From contig JAWZYU010000017.1 of the NCBI GenBank assembly GCA_038380435.1, positions 18,475,283-18,539,282 on the forward strand: a stretch of 64,000 bases of DNA. Direction: 5' to 3'. Source of the DNA: Ryuthela nishihirai (Eukaryota > Arthropoda > Arachnida > Araneae > Heptathelidae). Numbering within the stretch: position 1 is the first letter of the stretch; each line of letters starts with the position of its first letter. The notes under the pieces were generated by a model, which saw only the letters and a program-made list of their open reading frames with translations, did not search any database and was not told the origin of the DNA. The translations under genes were made by a program, and so were the position numbers. This document shows, piece by piece, positions 35,750 through 47,570 of the stretch.

Positions 35750-36120
35750 TGGGTTGGGTTGTTTTACCTCTGAGCGGCACTTTTTTGCACACCATGGGCT
35801 AAATGGCCAGGTCACATGGACCCCGAAGGCTCAGAGAAGGTTGGGAGAGGGGACCCACCAGAACAGCTGTTGGGAGACAGATGGTAGCCTCCCGTCAAGG
35901 CCATCCAGCGTGTTCTTTAACATGCACAGGGTATGGCTCTCGCGCACACGGGGCCACAGCTTAACGTCCCATCCGACGGACGGCAGTCTTTCCAAGCCCA
36001 TCAGTGTCCCCTACTGACCGTGGGCAGGGCGGGGAGTTTTGAGGAGATAAATCTCAACGCTGACCCAGCTGGGACTCGAACCTGGGAACTACAGATTACG
36101 AGCCTGGCGCGCTACCGACT
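35750..36120 (-). repeat. SINE family B copy
   Basis: Antisense, good copy from TTACCTCTGAGCGGCAC to CTGGCGCGCTACCGACT. It breaks off inside the A box, where a rearranged junction begins. Confidence 0.9.
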
Positions 36121-36240
36121 TTCAAAATTGTTACAAAAAAGGCCTGGTTTACGAGCCTGGCACGCTACCGACTTTCAAAATTGTTACAAAAAAGGGGGCA
36201 GGGGGTGGCCCCCGCCCCCTTTTTTGTAACAATTTTGAAA
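36101..36240. repeat. Rearranged SINE junction: tandem copy plus palindrome
   Basis: GAGCCTGGCGCGCTACCGAC plus TTTCAAAATTGTTACAAAAAA occurs at 36101-36140 and again, nearly identical, at 36151-36194. The second is followed by G-rich/C-rich sequence and the reverse complement TTTTTTGTAACAATTTTGAA, forming a palindrome at about 36174-36240. Confidence 0.8.
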
Positions 36241-36309
36241 TTTGAAGTTTTGAATTTGCATCCTATCATAAAGTTAAACATAATTCACAAATATTATTTA
36301 ATACTGAAT

Positions 36310-36422
36310 TCATCATCATCATCCTCCTCATCCTCAAGCAGCCATGGGCTACGGAGGTCCAACCAGACCATGCAATTTAGTTCTCCAAGCAAGTCTATCC
36401 TGAGTTACATCTACTGCATTTA
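36310..36422 (-). pseudogene. RTE 3'-end fragment, severely truncated
   Basis: A (TCA)n/(TCC) run followed by CCTCAAGCAGCCATGGGCTA and ACGGAGGTCCAACCAGACC, matching the 3' terminus of the copies at 15850 and 16835. Only about 110 bp was copied. Confidence 0.85.
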
Positions 36423-37555
36423 CTTCTCATTAAAGGAATAAGATTTTAATACAAATTTCTATCATGTTTTTAACACATGTACATGATGCAAAACATATGC
36501 AAATTAAAAAGAAGTTGCAATCGCACTTCATGTGAATAATAAACAAATAATGCTCATCATATATTACAGCTGCCAATGGCTTTCTTATTGCCATTTTGGC
36601 ACATATAGCACCCTTTACACAAAATAATTTATACTTACCATAATTAAAAAGTTTAATAAACTGTGTGCCAAATTTCACAATACAGAAATAAAAAATGGGT
36701 TCCTCAAATCATTAATTTTTGCTGCTAAGTAGTGTGTTAATGGTGAAGCTCCATTAATATATTTAGTGTCACTATTAGTGTTGTCTGTTAAAACATTACT
36801 TATGGTAAAAGAGAATTTTGAACAAGTTGAATATTTCGAAATCGCAAAAAAAGGATACAATGGGCAGATGTATATGTAGTTTAATCACCATATTGAAACA
36901 TATAATCTCTTCCATGTTTACTGAAAAATAGTTGCTTTTAATCCTTTGTCATCCTATATTGAGTTAGATTCAACATTTCATTTTCTGTTTCCAGTTGAAG
37001 TCAACATTTCTACTATTTAGAAAAACATTAGGTTGAATTTAATATCACCGAAGAGATAAAAGACAATTCATCTGGACAAGTGAAATGTTGGTGAACTTGC
37101 ATCAGAAAATTATTTTACAGCAAGTATTCCATTAAACATTAAGTGCATTAAAGGCTGGACCACAAAGGGTTAAAGAATCATCCTTACATTTCAACTGCAC
37201 AGGCAAATTTGCACAGCTAAAAAGCAATCATTTTTAAAATTATCACTTTTAAATAAAAATAAGAGTCTGAAGATAAGCATTAAAAAAAACAACAACTTTG
37301 AAGTAACTTTGCTTATCCAGAAAGAAACTGAAGTACAAAAATTAAGATACATCAATAATTTTAGGCAGAAGCAGTTTCTAGATGAAATTTTGTACTGTGG
37401 TTTTATCCCCATTCAGGAACATTCAAGTGTCTATTGAGTGTTCATTCTATTTGATATGAACTTTGATCTCTAACATTAAATGTATAACATGTGAAAATAA
37501 TCGTCTACATTGGAACTGAAAAGGAATAATTTTAGCTGCAATATAGTTTTAGAGA
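36423..37555 (-). other. DNAJC2 last intron, part
   Basis: AT-rich. Bases 37148-37271 form one member of a direct repeat with 38526-38651. Nothing else recognised. Confidence 0.5.
37148..37271 (+). repeat. Local direct repeat, copy 1
   Basis: GCTGGACCACAAAGGGTTAA, then ATTTGCACAGCTAAAAAGCA. About 90% like 38526-38651 by eye. Confidence 0.75.
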
Positions 37556-37762
37556 GCCGTCCCATGGCCGAGTGGTTAGCACGCTGGGCTACTGATCGAA
37601 GGGACCTGGGTTCGAGCCCCGGGTAAGGCATGGATGTAATAATGTTTTTCTACTGAGGTCCCGCCATCCTCTCAGACCTTCTACTGTGGCGTATAAACTG
37701 GCAGGCTCCTGTCAGACCTCTGTGGCAAGCAGCTGCTTGAGGGGGTATTTATTTTTATTTTT
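37556..37762 (+). repeat. SINE family A, good sense copy
   Basis: The head GCCGTCCCATGGCCGAGTGG (A box TGGCCGAGTGGTTA), B box GGTTCGAGCCCC near 37609, a body of about 140 bp and tail TTGAGGGGGTATTTATTTTT. The head resembles a type II tRNA (Leu/Ser), but no variable-arm pairing is kept. Confidence 0.9.
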
Positions 37763-38089
37763 ATAGTTTTAGATTAATCTCAGTATCTGTTACAGTTAAT
37801 ATTTTACAATTAGCACAAACTTTTATTAATAACCTATTTTGTCACATAAACAACTTCAGTGGCTTATAGCACACCAAGGATTTGCCAAAGAAAAGCATAT
37901 TTCAGAAGTCCGTTCATTTATATAAAGTTACTAGAGAAAAAAAAATCACGAAAATGTAAAATGATTTGTCAGACAATTAATCAAACAGTTGATGAAATAA
38001 CATAAAATTATCCACTACCAAAGTTAAAACTGATATTAATTATATCCTGTTTTTTATTTCCAAATCTTATCTTCCTTAATTGTTGTTAT

Positions 38090-38294
38090 AAATAAAAATA
38101 AATACCCCCTCAAGCAGCTGCTTGCACAGAGGTCTGACAGGAGCCTGTCAGTTTATATGCCACAGTAGAAGATCTGAGAGGATGGCAGGACCTCAGCAGA
38201 AAACAACACGAATGTCCATGCCTTAACCCGGGGCTCGAACCCAGGTCCCGTAGATCAGTAGCCAAGCGCGCTAACCACTCGGCCACGGGACAGC
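38090..38294 (-). repeat. SINE family A copy
   Basis: Antisense: tail ATACCCCCTCAAGCAGCTGC left, head CACTCGGCCACGGGACAGC right. It lies between the two members of the local direct repeat. Confidence 0.9.
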
Positions 38295-38525
38295 TAAGGA
38301 CAGTAAAATTAATTTTTCATGTGTGGCGATTTAGTAATTCTATATTGATATGACTTAATATATTCATCCAAAAGAAAGAAAAAATGACATAGTGGAATCA
38401 GCAGTTGTTTATAAATTAGTGCAAAAAACTGCCTTGAGCTAGGAAGAATATGAGCTTAAACCTATGATCCTGATAACATTTCATAACCCAATAAGTTCAA
38501 GGCAATGTTTTTCTAATAAATTCTA

Positions 38526-38651
38526 CATTAAAAGCTGGACCACAAAAGGTTAAAGATCATTCTTACAATTCAACTGCACAAGCAAATTTGCACAGCTAAA
38601 AAGCAATCATTTTTAAAATTTACACTATTAAATAAAAATAAGGGTCTGATG
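38526..38651 (+). repeat. Local direct repeat, copy 2
   Basis: GCTGGACCACAAAAGGTTAA, then ATTTGCACAGCTAAAAAGCA. Partner of 37148-37271, about 1.38 kb away. Confidence 0.75.
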
Positions 38652-39045
38652 ATGATACGATTTAAAAAAAAAAAGGTTAAAATTCTATGCTACTGTCAAT
38701 TACTTGTGAGATCTTATTGATGAGCTTCGCAGTTCTAACCTATCTTAAAATTTTGCAGCAACTATTTTTCTAGGTCAAAGGATCAGAGCACTTTTAAGAG
38801 TGTAAACCAGCAATTTTTATTTTTTCTTCCTGCAAAACTGCTTGTGTAGTGGAAAAAAGTTATGCTCACTGTTGTTAAGTCAAATTCTAAAACTATGCAT
38901 TAAAAAAAGCAGATTTGAGAGATATATCAAAAAGAAACTATTTGCAATAATATGTGTCTAAAATGATTACAATTTTACATCAATTGCAGCTTCCCTATTG
39001 CTTATCCATTTATACGACTTTGACAAATGATAATAATGATAATTA

Positions 39046-39300
39046 GGCTCAGTAGTTTTATCTCTGAGAAACACTTTTTTGCCCTGCTAAGTGTAAAAAT
39101 AAGTCACAAAAATTACAGCACTCAGATAATGTTGGGAAAGGGAATCCACTGAGCAGCTGTTAAGAGTCAAATGTAGATCTATAATCAAGGCCATCAGACA
39201 TATTATTTAATGTGCACAAGTCTCCTGTACACAGGGCCAAGTGTAACATCTGATGAATGGAGGTCATTTGAAACCCACAGCTCATTCTGACCAAGACAAT
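39046..39300 (-). repeat. SINE family B copy, diverged
   Basis: Antisense and eroded: TTTTATCTCTGAGAAACACT left, then GGGAATCCACTGAGCAGCTG and TTTAATGTGCACAAG. The tRNA head is lost or unrecognisable. Confidence 0.7.
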
Positions 39301-39888
39301 AAGTGGTTAGAGGAAAAAATTCAACAAAGTGCAGTTAGAACTCAAACTTTGAAACATCATATTATAAACTTGGCATTGTACCAATCAAACCAACCTTATT
39401 CCATTGAGGATCGTATAAGTATCATAAAAATGAATGTAATTCAAAAGAAATAAAATTGTAGTCACACAGTTTTGATTTGCCAAAGACGATGTGTGTAATA
39501 GTCCAATGAAATGCCTGATTTCCTCTTAGGGTTTGACAGCCTTTTCCAAGATACCATAGTTTATCCTAAATAAGAATTTGAATATTTTACCTAGTTAATA
39601 TATTAATACAACAAAATACAAAGCTACTAGGGTAAAAATATCATGAAAATATAAAATGGTGTGAAAACCATCATCTAGTGAATATAATGTACTGTCATGG
39701 AAATATGATCAAATAATTCTGAAACACTCAACATGTTTACAACTGTTGATATGACATATTTTGTAGATAATATACCACATATTTTTCAATAATAACATTG
39801 AGTTTTTAGTGTGAGATAAATAAGGATAAGTTTTGTCATTTTTTATATTTAGCTTGCAATTACATTGCTATTAGCTACTATACATTAC

Positions 39889-40055
39889 CCTGTATCTCTT
39901 CATACAGTCCTTCTTTCCCCTACCAGGCACACAAGAGGCAATCTTTTCCCATCGCTCAACTGTGGAAGCTGGATATGTTTTAAGAGCCTGTTCCAATAGC
40001 TGTTGCTCTTCTGCTGTCCAAGGAGTTGAATTGATACCATGCTGATCAGATGGAG
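39889..40055 (-). CDS. DNAJC2: DNAJC2 exon with SANT2 domain
   Basis: After acceptor tgttgcag, two bases finish a split codon. Then [20 protein letters not shown] leads into [20 protein letters not shown] and [15 protein letters not shown]. The three SANT helices and their tryptophans (PWT, RWE) are present. Donor gtaatg, phase 0. About 55 residues. Confidence 0.97.
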
Positions 40056-40821
40056 CTGCAACACACATTTGATAATTGTCAAATTTAAATCATGAAGAAA
40101 TATTTAAAATATATAATCAAATGTAAAAATAACTAGGAAATTCAATTTCTAGGAATATGAAACTCACTTTCAAAGAAAAACATTTTGAAATTTTCTAATT
40201 GTGTCACTATTTCTGATGGAAATTTAACAAAAATAAACTTTTATTTGAAAAATCGGTTTTTGTTCAGCAATAATAAATACTCCAACAGCACTCCTAGCAG
40301 TATACTAGTGACACAGTCAGGATTTTTAGAGGAAAAGGTTAAACATTTTCATTAATATCTTATAATTTTTCCATCATTTCATTGTAAATGTTTATAAAAT
40401 TTACTAGCTATATCTTACAAAAGAATTTGCAGTGTCTCATTATGTCACCTCTGCTGCTTTTTATGTTGGCAACTCTGTTCATAAAACTTGAATGTAATTT
40501 TTTATAACACAAAAGAAAACTTAGAAAGCCACCATTCTAATGGTCAGATCTTCCACTGTTGCCAGATCATTGACAGTTGGAAAGTGATTGTGGGTTCTAA
40601 ATCTCATTTTATCACATATAGGGATCTGAACTTTTAATGCAATACAAGGTGATATAATGAAACTCCACATATGAAATTTGGGTCTGGTTTATCAATATCT
40701 GAGGAACTACAGGGGGATGAACGCTGCAAGACAGATATAAAACTTTGCAGCTTGTGTAGTAATTAAGCCATTGTCAACAATAACTTGCAGCACCATGCAC
40801 TGTCATCGCCATGACTTAGAA

Positions 40822-41279
40822 CAGGCATGTCCAACCTTTTGACTTCCCTGGGCCACATTGAGTGAAGATTTGACTTCCCTGGGTCACACATAAAATATAT
40901 AATGTAGTTAATGTATATAAATAATAAAAGTTCATTTATTTTCTTATGTTTTTTATTATAAAATTAAAAAAAGGCATTTGAGTCCCGGATAAGGCATGAA
41001 TGTCTGTGTTGTTTTCTGCTGAGTCCTGCCATCCTCACAGACATTCTACTGTGGCATATAAACTGACAGGCTCCTGTCAAACCTCTGTGGCAAGTAGCTG
41101 CTTGAGGGGGATATTTATTTATTTATTTTTTGAACATAAAACTAGAAGAATATCAAAAACTCGCTGAAAATCGCATAATCACGTTGAAAGCTAATGTCGT
41201 AAACAGCAAACTTTACGATTTTGTGGGCCACATTACTAGCTGTCCAGGGCTGCAGTGGCCCGCAGGTTGGACACGCCTG
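40822..41279. mobile_element. hAT-type non-autonomous element with SINE A insert
   Basis: Ends CAGGCATGTCCAACCTTTTG (left) and its inverted partner GGTTGGACACGCCTG (right), flanked by the 8-bp duplication ACTTAGAA (40814-40821 and 41280-41287). The GGGCCACATT motif near both ends resembles MER/Charlie-like hAT repeats. A headless SINE A piece (about 40979-41131) interrupts it. Confidence 0.88.
40979..41131 (+). repeat. SINE family A, 5'-truncated
   Basis: Starts at the B box (GAGTCCCGGATAAGGCATG) and ends GCTGCTTGAGGGGGATATTT. Sits inside the hAT element. Confidence 0.85.
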
Positions 41280-41522
41280 ACTTAGAAGAAAAATCGGTTT
41301 TTGACCAGTAACAGATTATCATCATTATTTGAAACATAACTCGATTTTAACTTTATTTTCAGAAAACAAATTTGAAAATTAAATATTTATTGTATATCAT
41401 TTTAATGCTGAGGCATGTTTAACGTTCATTTACATTTTTCTAAAATTAAAAATATTTGCAAAATCCTTTCAGTTAATGAAATAAAAAAAATTCTGTTTGT
41501 TTAATGATAAATTATTCCTTAC

Positions 41523-41636
41523 TATCAAATCTTTCAGTTGGTGTAGAATTATCTTTAATTGCTATTGGTCCTGTTTTTTGGCTTTTCTCCAAATTTTCAT
41601 AAGCTTTTCTGTTAACTTGCTCTTTGAAGCCACTAT
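41523..41636 (-). CDS. DNAJC2: DNAJC2 exon, linker between SANT domains
   Basis: Reads SGFKEQVNRKAYENLEKSQK then TGPIAIKDNSTPTERFD. The block NxKAxxxxxK...STPTERF corresponds to INKKAFDKF...ATPSERFE of vertebrates. Acceptor actag, donor gtaagg, phases 1 to 1. Found by homology; it is too short to stand out as an ORF. Confidence 0.92.
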
Positions 41637-41767
41637 CTAGTAATATAATGAATATTTAGAGGAAATTAAGGAAAATGAACAAGAAAATAAGCACAAAATA
41701 TACTGCAATGATGATAAATGACATTTCACAAAACTTATACAGATTAACCTATAAATTACCACTTTGA

Positions 41768-41885
41768 AGTCGATTAAAATTTTAGAAGAAAAATTGTCTT
41801 GAGAAAAGGTGGGATATGAACTCACGACCTCCTGATAACATGTCAGGTGCTCTGGACCACTGAGCTACTGGTCCTTTTTATTCAA
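41768..41885 (-). repeat. SINE family C (tRNA-like) copy
   Basis: GAAGTCGATTAAAATTTTAG, AAATTGTCTTGAG, then a tRNA-like part with ATGAACTCACGACCTCCTGA and CCACTGAGCTACTGG (B and A boxes in antisense). Related copies are at 51950, 55607 and 55935. Confidence 0.7.
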
Positions 41886-43019
41886 AATTGCTCATCATAA
41901 TCTGTTAGGACAAATTTTGACTCCCTTTGGGAGGGGAAGTTGTGATGGTCCACCCATTCACTTTCACTTTTCCTTAACCAGTACTTTATTTACATTATAT
42001 TTATTATTTTGGCGATTATTCTAGTTGGTCATTATTTTTCCTCATTCCGATCCGCTAAAGAAGTTGCGCAACTCTGACTTTTGATTCGCAGCCAGTAATG
42101 CGCACATTCTTGCATAACAGCTGGAGCGTGATCATAATATTATGCAAATGTTTTTTCCAACGTGCAACACACACATCAGTTGTATGCCACATGTAATACT
42201 AAAGTGATGTTAGGTCATGGAGTCAGTCAGCGATGAAAGAGTTAGTAGGAAAGTAGTGATGATAATAATGATAGTGGAGAATGAGAATGATGTTAACTGA
42301 GAAGTTTTCAATTTTGGAGATGTTTAAGTGAATTTTTATTTGATCAGACTACTTTTGTCTTCAACAGTTTATATGGTGAGTCATGAATGTTTTTGGAAAT
42401 AAACTTTAGTTTGTTATATGAATATTTTGAATTTGCTATTTTTTCTTCTTGAGCAATAATAATTGATTTTAAGATATAATTTTAAAACTTTGGCAATCTT
42501 TTGATTTCTTACTCAATAAGTAATGCCAATATACTTAATGAACCCTCATTTAACTTTATTTGGCAAGTTAATATTGCTTGGTGCCCAATATGCTATCCAG
42601 AGTTTTAATTAAATTTGGATCAGTCAAAAGGTCCAAAGAGAAAAGTTTAAAAATCTTTTGGAGCATTACATCTTCACCAGCAATAGGAAGAAAGAACACC
42701 ACCCTAGATAGAGCTAGTAGTCCCTGTGTTCATAGCTAAAGAACTGGTGCCAGTAAGATAACTCTTTAGCTGTAGAATTGACACCAGATACAAGTAGAAA
42801 TAACTATCATATATTTACTGATTATTCTGTTATATTGGAAACACTAAAGTGCTAATAAACATACAGCTTGAATAACAATTAACCCTGCTAATGTAAAATA
42901 AACTTTGCTAATACAATTAAAGGTTGGTAAACAGTTTAAAAATGTCCCATCAATTTTGAAGCTGAGATTTTAAACTTATTGTGTGAATATTTTTGCAATA
43001 GAGTAAAAATTAAACTTAC
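41886..43019 (-). other. DNAJC2 intron, unannotated
   Basis: AT-rich. The motif TAGCTAAAGAACTGG near 42735 and CTCTTTAGCTGTAGAA near 42762 form a loose inverted pair. No other feature. Confidence 0.5.
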
Positions 43020-43120
43020 TGAGATTCTGAAGCTCTTTGGCCTTTGCTAAAACTTCTTTAGCTGTGCGCTGAATATTTGATGTGCTATGTTGTGACATAA
43101 AAGTAACAATAACTTCCCAC
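43020..43120 (-). CDS. DNAJC2: DNAJC2 exon, second half of SANT1
   Basis: Reads [20 protein letters not shown] then [13 protein letters not shown]. It matches WEVIANYM...KRTAKDVIGKAKSLQKL of vertebrate DNAJC2. The Arg before W is split across the intron. Acceptor ttctag, donor gtaagt. Confidence 0.95.
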
Positions 43121-43318
43121 CTAGAAAAATAAACATCATGTCCATTATTCATTCATCTATAAATCATTAAAGTTAAAGCATATACAGTCACACATAAACT
43201 CGTAGAGAATAAATATAATATAAAGTATATAGAGAATTACATATATTGTCACATTGCATGACACACTGAGTTTCAAATCGAATCATTCACTGATTCAGAG
43301 TTGGGCAATTTCATGAAG

Positions 43319-43706
43319 GTTGGGTTGTTTTACTTCTGAGCGGCACTTTTTTGCACACCATGGGCTAAATGGTCAGGCCATATGGACCCCGAAGGCTCAG
43401 AGAAGGTTGGGGGAGGGGACCCACTGGAACAGCTGTTGGGAGACAGATGGTAGCCCCCACCTGTCAAGGCCATCCAGCGTGTTCTTTAACGTGCACAGGG
43501 TATGTCTCTCCCGCACACGGGGCCACGGCTTAACGTCCCATCCGATGGACGGCCGCCTTTCCAAGCCCATCGGTGTCCCCTACTGACCGTGGGCAGGGTG
43601 GGGAATTTTGCGGAGATAAATCTCAATGCTGACCCAGCTGGGACTCGAACCTGGGAACTACAGATTACGAGCCTGGCACGCTACCGACTGAGCCACCCCC
43701 GCCCCA
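43319..43706 (-). repeat. SINE family B, near-complete copy
   Basis: Antisense from TTGTTTTACTTCTGAGCGGC to GAGCCACCCCCGCCCCA. B box GGGACTCGAACCTGGGA and A box ACCGACTGAGCCACC are intact, so it is fairly young. Confidence 0.93.
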
Positions 43707-44327
43707 ATTTCATGAAGTGTATACAAATTTCTTAAAGACATAGCTGCTCATTTAAAATAAGACTCTTTGTTGCACTTCTGCTGATGGCTGGTGGTGTTGG
43801 CATTTTGCAATACTACTCCAGCAGAAATGGCATGGGAAGACTTAAAATAGAGATTTGGAAAATACATCCAGCATTCTAGTTTAGAATACTGTATATCAAT
43901 TAGATAAAATTTTACTCTGAAACTAAATTAAGATTAGTTACTACAATATTAAATGTTCATTGTCTTGAGTAATTTACACTTACCTTGCAGCCTCTAACTT
44001 CAAATATGGTCACTAATGTTACTCCTAATATTATTTATCAAATATATGATTTCCAACTGATAAGTACGTACTGTCCTAAATTAGCAATTATATTTTTACT
44101 CTTTATTATTTATATTTTTTTAATGCTCTATTATATAAATTCATAAACTATAATTAATTTATATTGCCATATGAATAAATTTTCACTTTATACATTAGTT
44201 GGGACTAAGCTGTAATTTCATATTAAATGGAATAATCTACTGTTTAATTTAGTTACAATGAAGATATTATTTATAGAGCATAACAACTTTCTGCAATTAA
44301 TAGAATCAAACATCACTCTGTAAATAC

Positions 44328-44497
44328 CTGTTGATTGTACCAGCAGGAAAAAGATTGACACCTTTCACAAGAAGCTGCAGATCATCATGAGACCATGGTT
44401 TTTGGTTTCTAGCCTTGTCTTCTCCAGATGCAGATCTTTGTGCAGATGCAGCAAACTGTTCTTTTTCCATCTCCAGTTGCTTGTTTAAGGATTCTAC
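44328..44497 (-). CDS. DNAJC2: DNAJC2 exon, first half of SANT1
   Basis: Begins VESLNKQLEMEKEQFAASAQ (helical), then a Ser/Gly-rich linker, then NQKPWSHDDLQLLVKGVNLF and PAGTINR. The WSxDDLQLLxKxVNLFPAGT block is diagnostic of DNAJC2. Acceptor cacag at phase 0; donor gtattt, phase 2. Confidence 0.97.
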
Positions 44498-44620
44498 CTG
44501 TGACATTTAATGAATAATAAATTAAAAGAATATATAAGGTATTTGTTATGAGAATAAAAATAATTTTCCAGGAAAACTTTTTTATTTCTAATTCTTGATA
44601 TGTTTAGAACTACAATTTAT

Positions 44621-44823
44621 ATAAAAATAAATAAATACCCCCTCAAGCAGCTGCTTGCCACAGAAGGCTGATAGGAACCTGTCAATTTATACCCCACAGA
44701 AGGCTGTGAGGATGGTGGAACCTCAGTAGAGAAAAACACAAACATCCATGCCTTACCTGGGGCTTAAACCCAGGTCTCGTAGATCAGTAGCCAAGTGTGC
44801 TAACCACTCGGACATAGGATGGC
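44621..44823 (-). repeat. SINE family A copy
   Basis: Antisense: ATACCCCCTCAAGCAGCTGC left, CACTCGGACATAGGATGGC right. The B box has drifted (GGCTTAAACCCAGG). Confidence 0.88.
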
Positions 44824-45331
44824 TACCAACTTATATATAAAGATTTTTTTAAATATATACTCTACTCTAATACTTTTTTTTCTGCCTCGAATTTACAGTA
44901 CAAACTTCTAAACACTCTTATGTCAACCACAAAAGAGAAAAATCATCCTTCTTTACACAAATTACAAACCATAATTATTCGTATTATGGTTATGGCCTCA
45001 AATAAACTTTGCATGCCTTGCTTCAGAAAAAGAGCCTAAAATATTTTCATTTTAATGAATGAAACACACCAAACATTCAATCTCTTCAATGTCAAGACTT
45101 TCAATTGTATCAGTGTTAGTCATCTCAATGCATGAAACTGCTCTTAAAATCAAACACATACACAAAACACATTTTTGTATATAAAGATTCATATATATAA
45201 AGGTTTCTATTTTAAAACAGAAAAATTATATATAAGGTGCCCACTGTTTCTCACAAGGAGAAATGATGATAAATTTGGCATGGGTTATGTTAATAATTAC
45301 AATAATTTCAAGTTAGGACAAAATAAGAATA

Positions 45332-45787
45332 CAGGTGCTCCCCTACTTACGAACAGGTTAAGTTCCCGAGATTTTGTCGTAAATCGAAATGTTTGTATGT
45401 CGAAAACTAACCTAAAAAGTACATTTGTACACAGAATAACCACTTATTGTTAGAGTTTGATCCTTCAATGTACTTACTAGAATGCATTACACTTGTTTAC
45501 CCGCTCGCTACTGCTTACTAGCAGGTGTTTCAAATGCGGTAAAAAACTGCTGTAGTATATGGTAACATAAAGTCTATTTTATAAATAAAACAATTTAAAC
45601 TGTTAATGTATATGTTTGTACATAAATGATATAATACGTATTGTAAATAACATAAAATGAAAATTAGACAACGATATCGACTTCAACACCCCGAATCCGC
45701 ACGAAATTTAAATTTTAGATGTCCGGTCAAATTGTTCGTAAGTCTGAAAGTTCGTAAATTGAACGTTCACAAGTAGGGGAGCACCTG
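45332..45787. mobile_element. TA-flanked MITE, 456 bp
   Basis: Terminal inverted repeats CAGGTGCTCCCCTACTTACG (left) and CAGGTGCTCCCCTACTTGTG (right, read inward), beside TA on both sides. CGTAAGT/CGTAAAT-like words recur near each end. No transposase. Consistent with the Tc1/mariner/pogo superfamily. Confidence 0.88.
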
Positions 45788-46518
45788 TAGTAATAGATTT
45801 TCAAAATTTAATATAATCCTTTGCAAATCCTGTCAGGATACAGTTATTGCAATAGTTTAAAATTCTGAATGCTTGTCAGAATACTCCTAACTCAGTAGTA
45901 TTCTGGACAACTGTCAGTATATACCACATTTTGAAGTTCTTAATGTGTAATACCTGTGCAAATCTGGCAGGTTTATATTGCAGCATATTGTTTGACTAAA
46001 TTGACTTGAAATAGTTAAGTGTTTGCTGAATTTCATGAACATGAATCAGTAATCGTCACAAAAAAAGCAATATCCAGTATTTGGTGTGAGGCTTCCACCT
46101 GATTCAAGAATTTTTGTGTGAATCTAACTCTCACTGTTTAGGAAGTTCAGTTACCCTAATTATATGCAGTGCAATAGTATGCTTTTTTCTTTATTCTCAA
46201 AGCCATACATGGTGTTTTAACACTTTCTGTGCCATACTGGCCCAAAACAGCCCAGATTCTAAATGGACTTCTCCAATCAATGCTATTCCTTCCTCTTCAC
46301 TACTCTTACCTGGAGCTTGGGCCATTTTGGGATAGTATGGTAGAGTATGCACTTCACTAAAGAAATTGGAAATTAAAAAACAAAGGATTGCATGAAAAGT
46401 TAAATCAGCCCTTTATCTCTTATTTCAAGGTTTATTTTTAATAAGTGAATCACAAAAGATTAGCCACTCTTGGTTTACACACAGGAAAGCAATAATATAA
46501 TTATAAGCTGTTGTTATA
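45788..46518 (-). other. DNAJC2 intron, unannotated
   Basis: AT-rich; no recognised element. Confidence 0.5.
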
Positions 46519-46648
46519 CACTAAGATACCAGTTTTTTAGGTACATTCACCCCTCTATATATAAATGGTTCATTCCAACACATAATATGTCACATGACCA
46601 CAGTGTGTGATATGAGGCAGAACAGCTCTTTGAGCATCAGTTAGTGGG

Positions 46649-47034
46649 TTGTGGGTTGTTTTACCTCTGAGCGGCACTTTTTTGCACACCATGGGCTAAA
46701 TGGCCAGGTCACATGGACCCCGAATGCTCAGAGAAGGTTGGGGGAGGGGACCCACTGGAACAGCTGTTGGGAGACAGATGGTAGCCTCCCGTCAAGGCCA
46801 TCCAGCGTGTTCTTTAACGTGCACAGGGTATGGCTCTCCCGCACACGGGGCCACGGCTTAACGTCCCATCCGACGGACGGCGGCCTTTCCAAGCCCATCG
46901 GTGTCCCCTACTGACCGTGGGCAAAGCGGGGAATTTTGCGGAGATAAATCTCAACACTGACCCAGCTGGGACTCGAACCTGGGAACTACAGATTACGAGC
47001 CTGGCGCGCTACCGACTGAGCCACCCCCGCCCCA
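46649..47034 (-). repeat. SINE family B, near-complete copy
   Basis: Antisense copy inserted in the Tc1 relic. B box GGGACTCGAACCTGGGA and A box ACCGACTGAGCCACC intact; very like 43319-43706. Confidence 0.93.
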
Positions 47035-47356
47035 CCCATCAGTTAGTGTTGGATTAAGTGTCAGAATGGGCAAAAACAAGTGCCTGAGCTACTTTGAACA
47101 TGGCATGATAATTGGTGCTAGACATGCTGGTTCTAGCATCTCCCAAACAGCCACCCTGCTGGTCTTTTCATGCACAACTGTTTCAAGGGTTTACTGAGAA
47201 TGGTGCAAAAAAAAAAAACTACCAGTGATTGGCAATCCTGTGTACAAAAACAGTTGTGGATCAGAGGGGTCAAAGGAGACTGGCGAGAGTCATGCAAGCA
47301 ATCAAAAAGGACACAACCAGGCAAATCACAGTAGAATTAAACATTGGTGATAATTA

Positions 47357-47570
47357 TGAACCACATGGCAAAGTGGTTAGCGCACTTGACTACTGATCTA
47401 AGGGACCTGGGTTTGAGCCCCGGGTAAGGCATAGCTGTTTGTGTCATTTTTTTGCTAAGGGCCTGCCATTCTCTCAGACCTTATACTATGGCATATAAAC
47501 TGACAGCTCCTGTCAGACCTCTGTTGCAAGCAGCTGCTTGAGGGGGTATTTATTTTATTTATTTTTATTT
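47357..47570 (+). repeat. SINE family A copy
   Basis: Sense copy inserted in the Tc1 transposase region. Head ACCACATGGCAAAGTGGTTA, B box GGTTTGAGCCCC, tail TTGAGGGGGTATTTATTTTA. Confidence 0.9.

Noticed and set aside
35754..36229. Recurring ORFs in SINE B (also at 43320-43735 and 46651-47057)
   Set aside because: Similar peptides occur at each SINE B copy and in both strands; they follow from the SINE sequence and have no coding support.
37556..37630. Possible tRNA gene (A and B boxes)
   Set aside because: The acceptor stem does not pair, the head is followed by a constant 140-bp body and A/T-rich tail, and about ten other copies exist in the window. It is a SINE.
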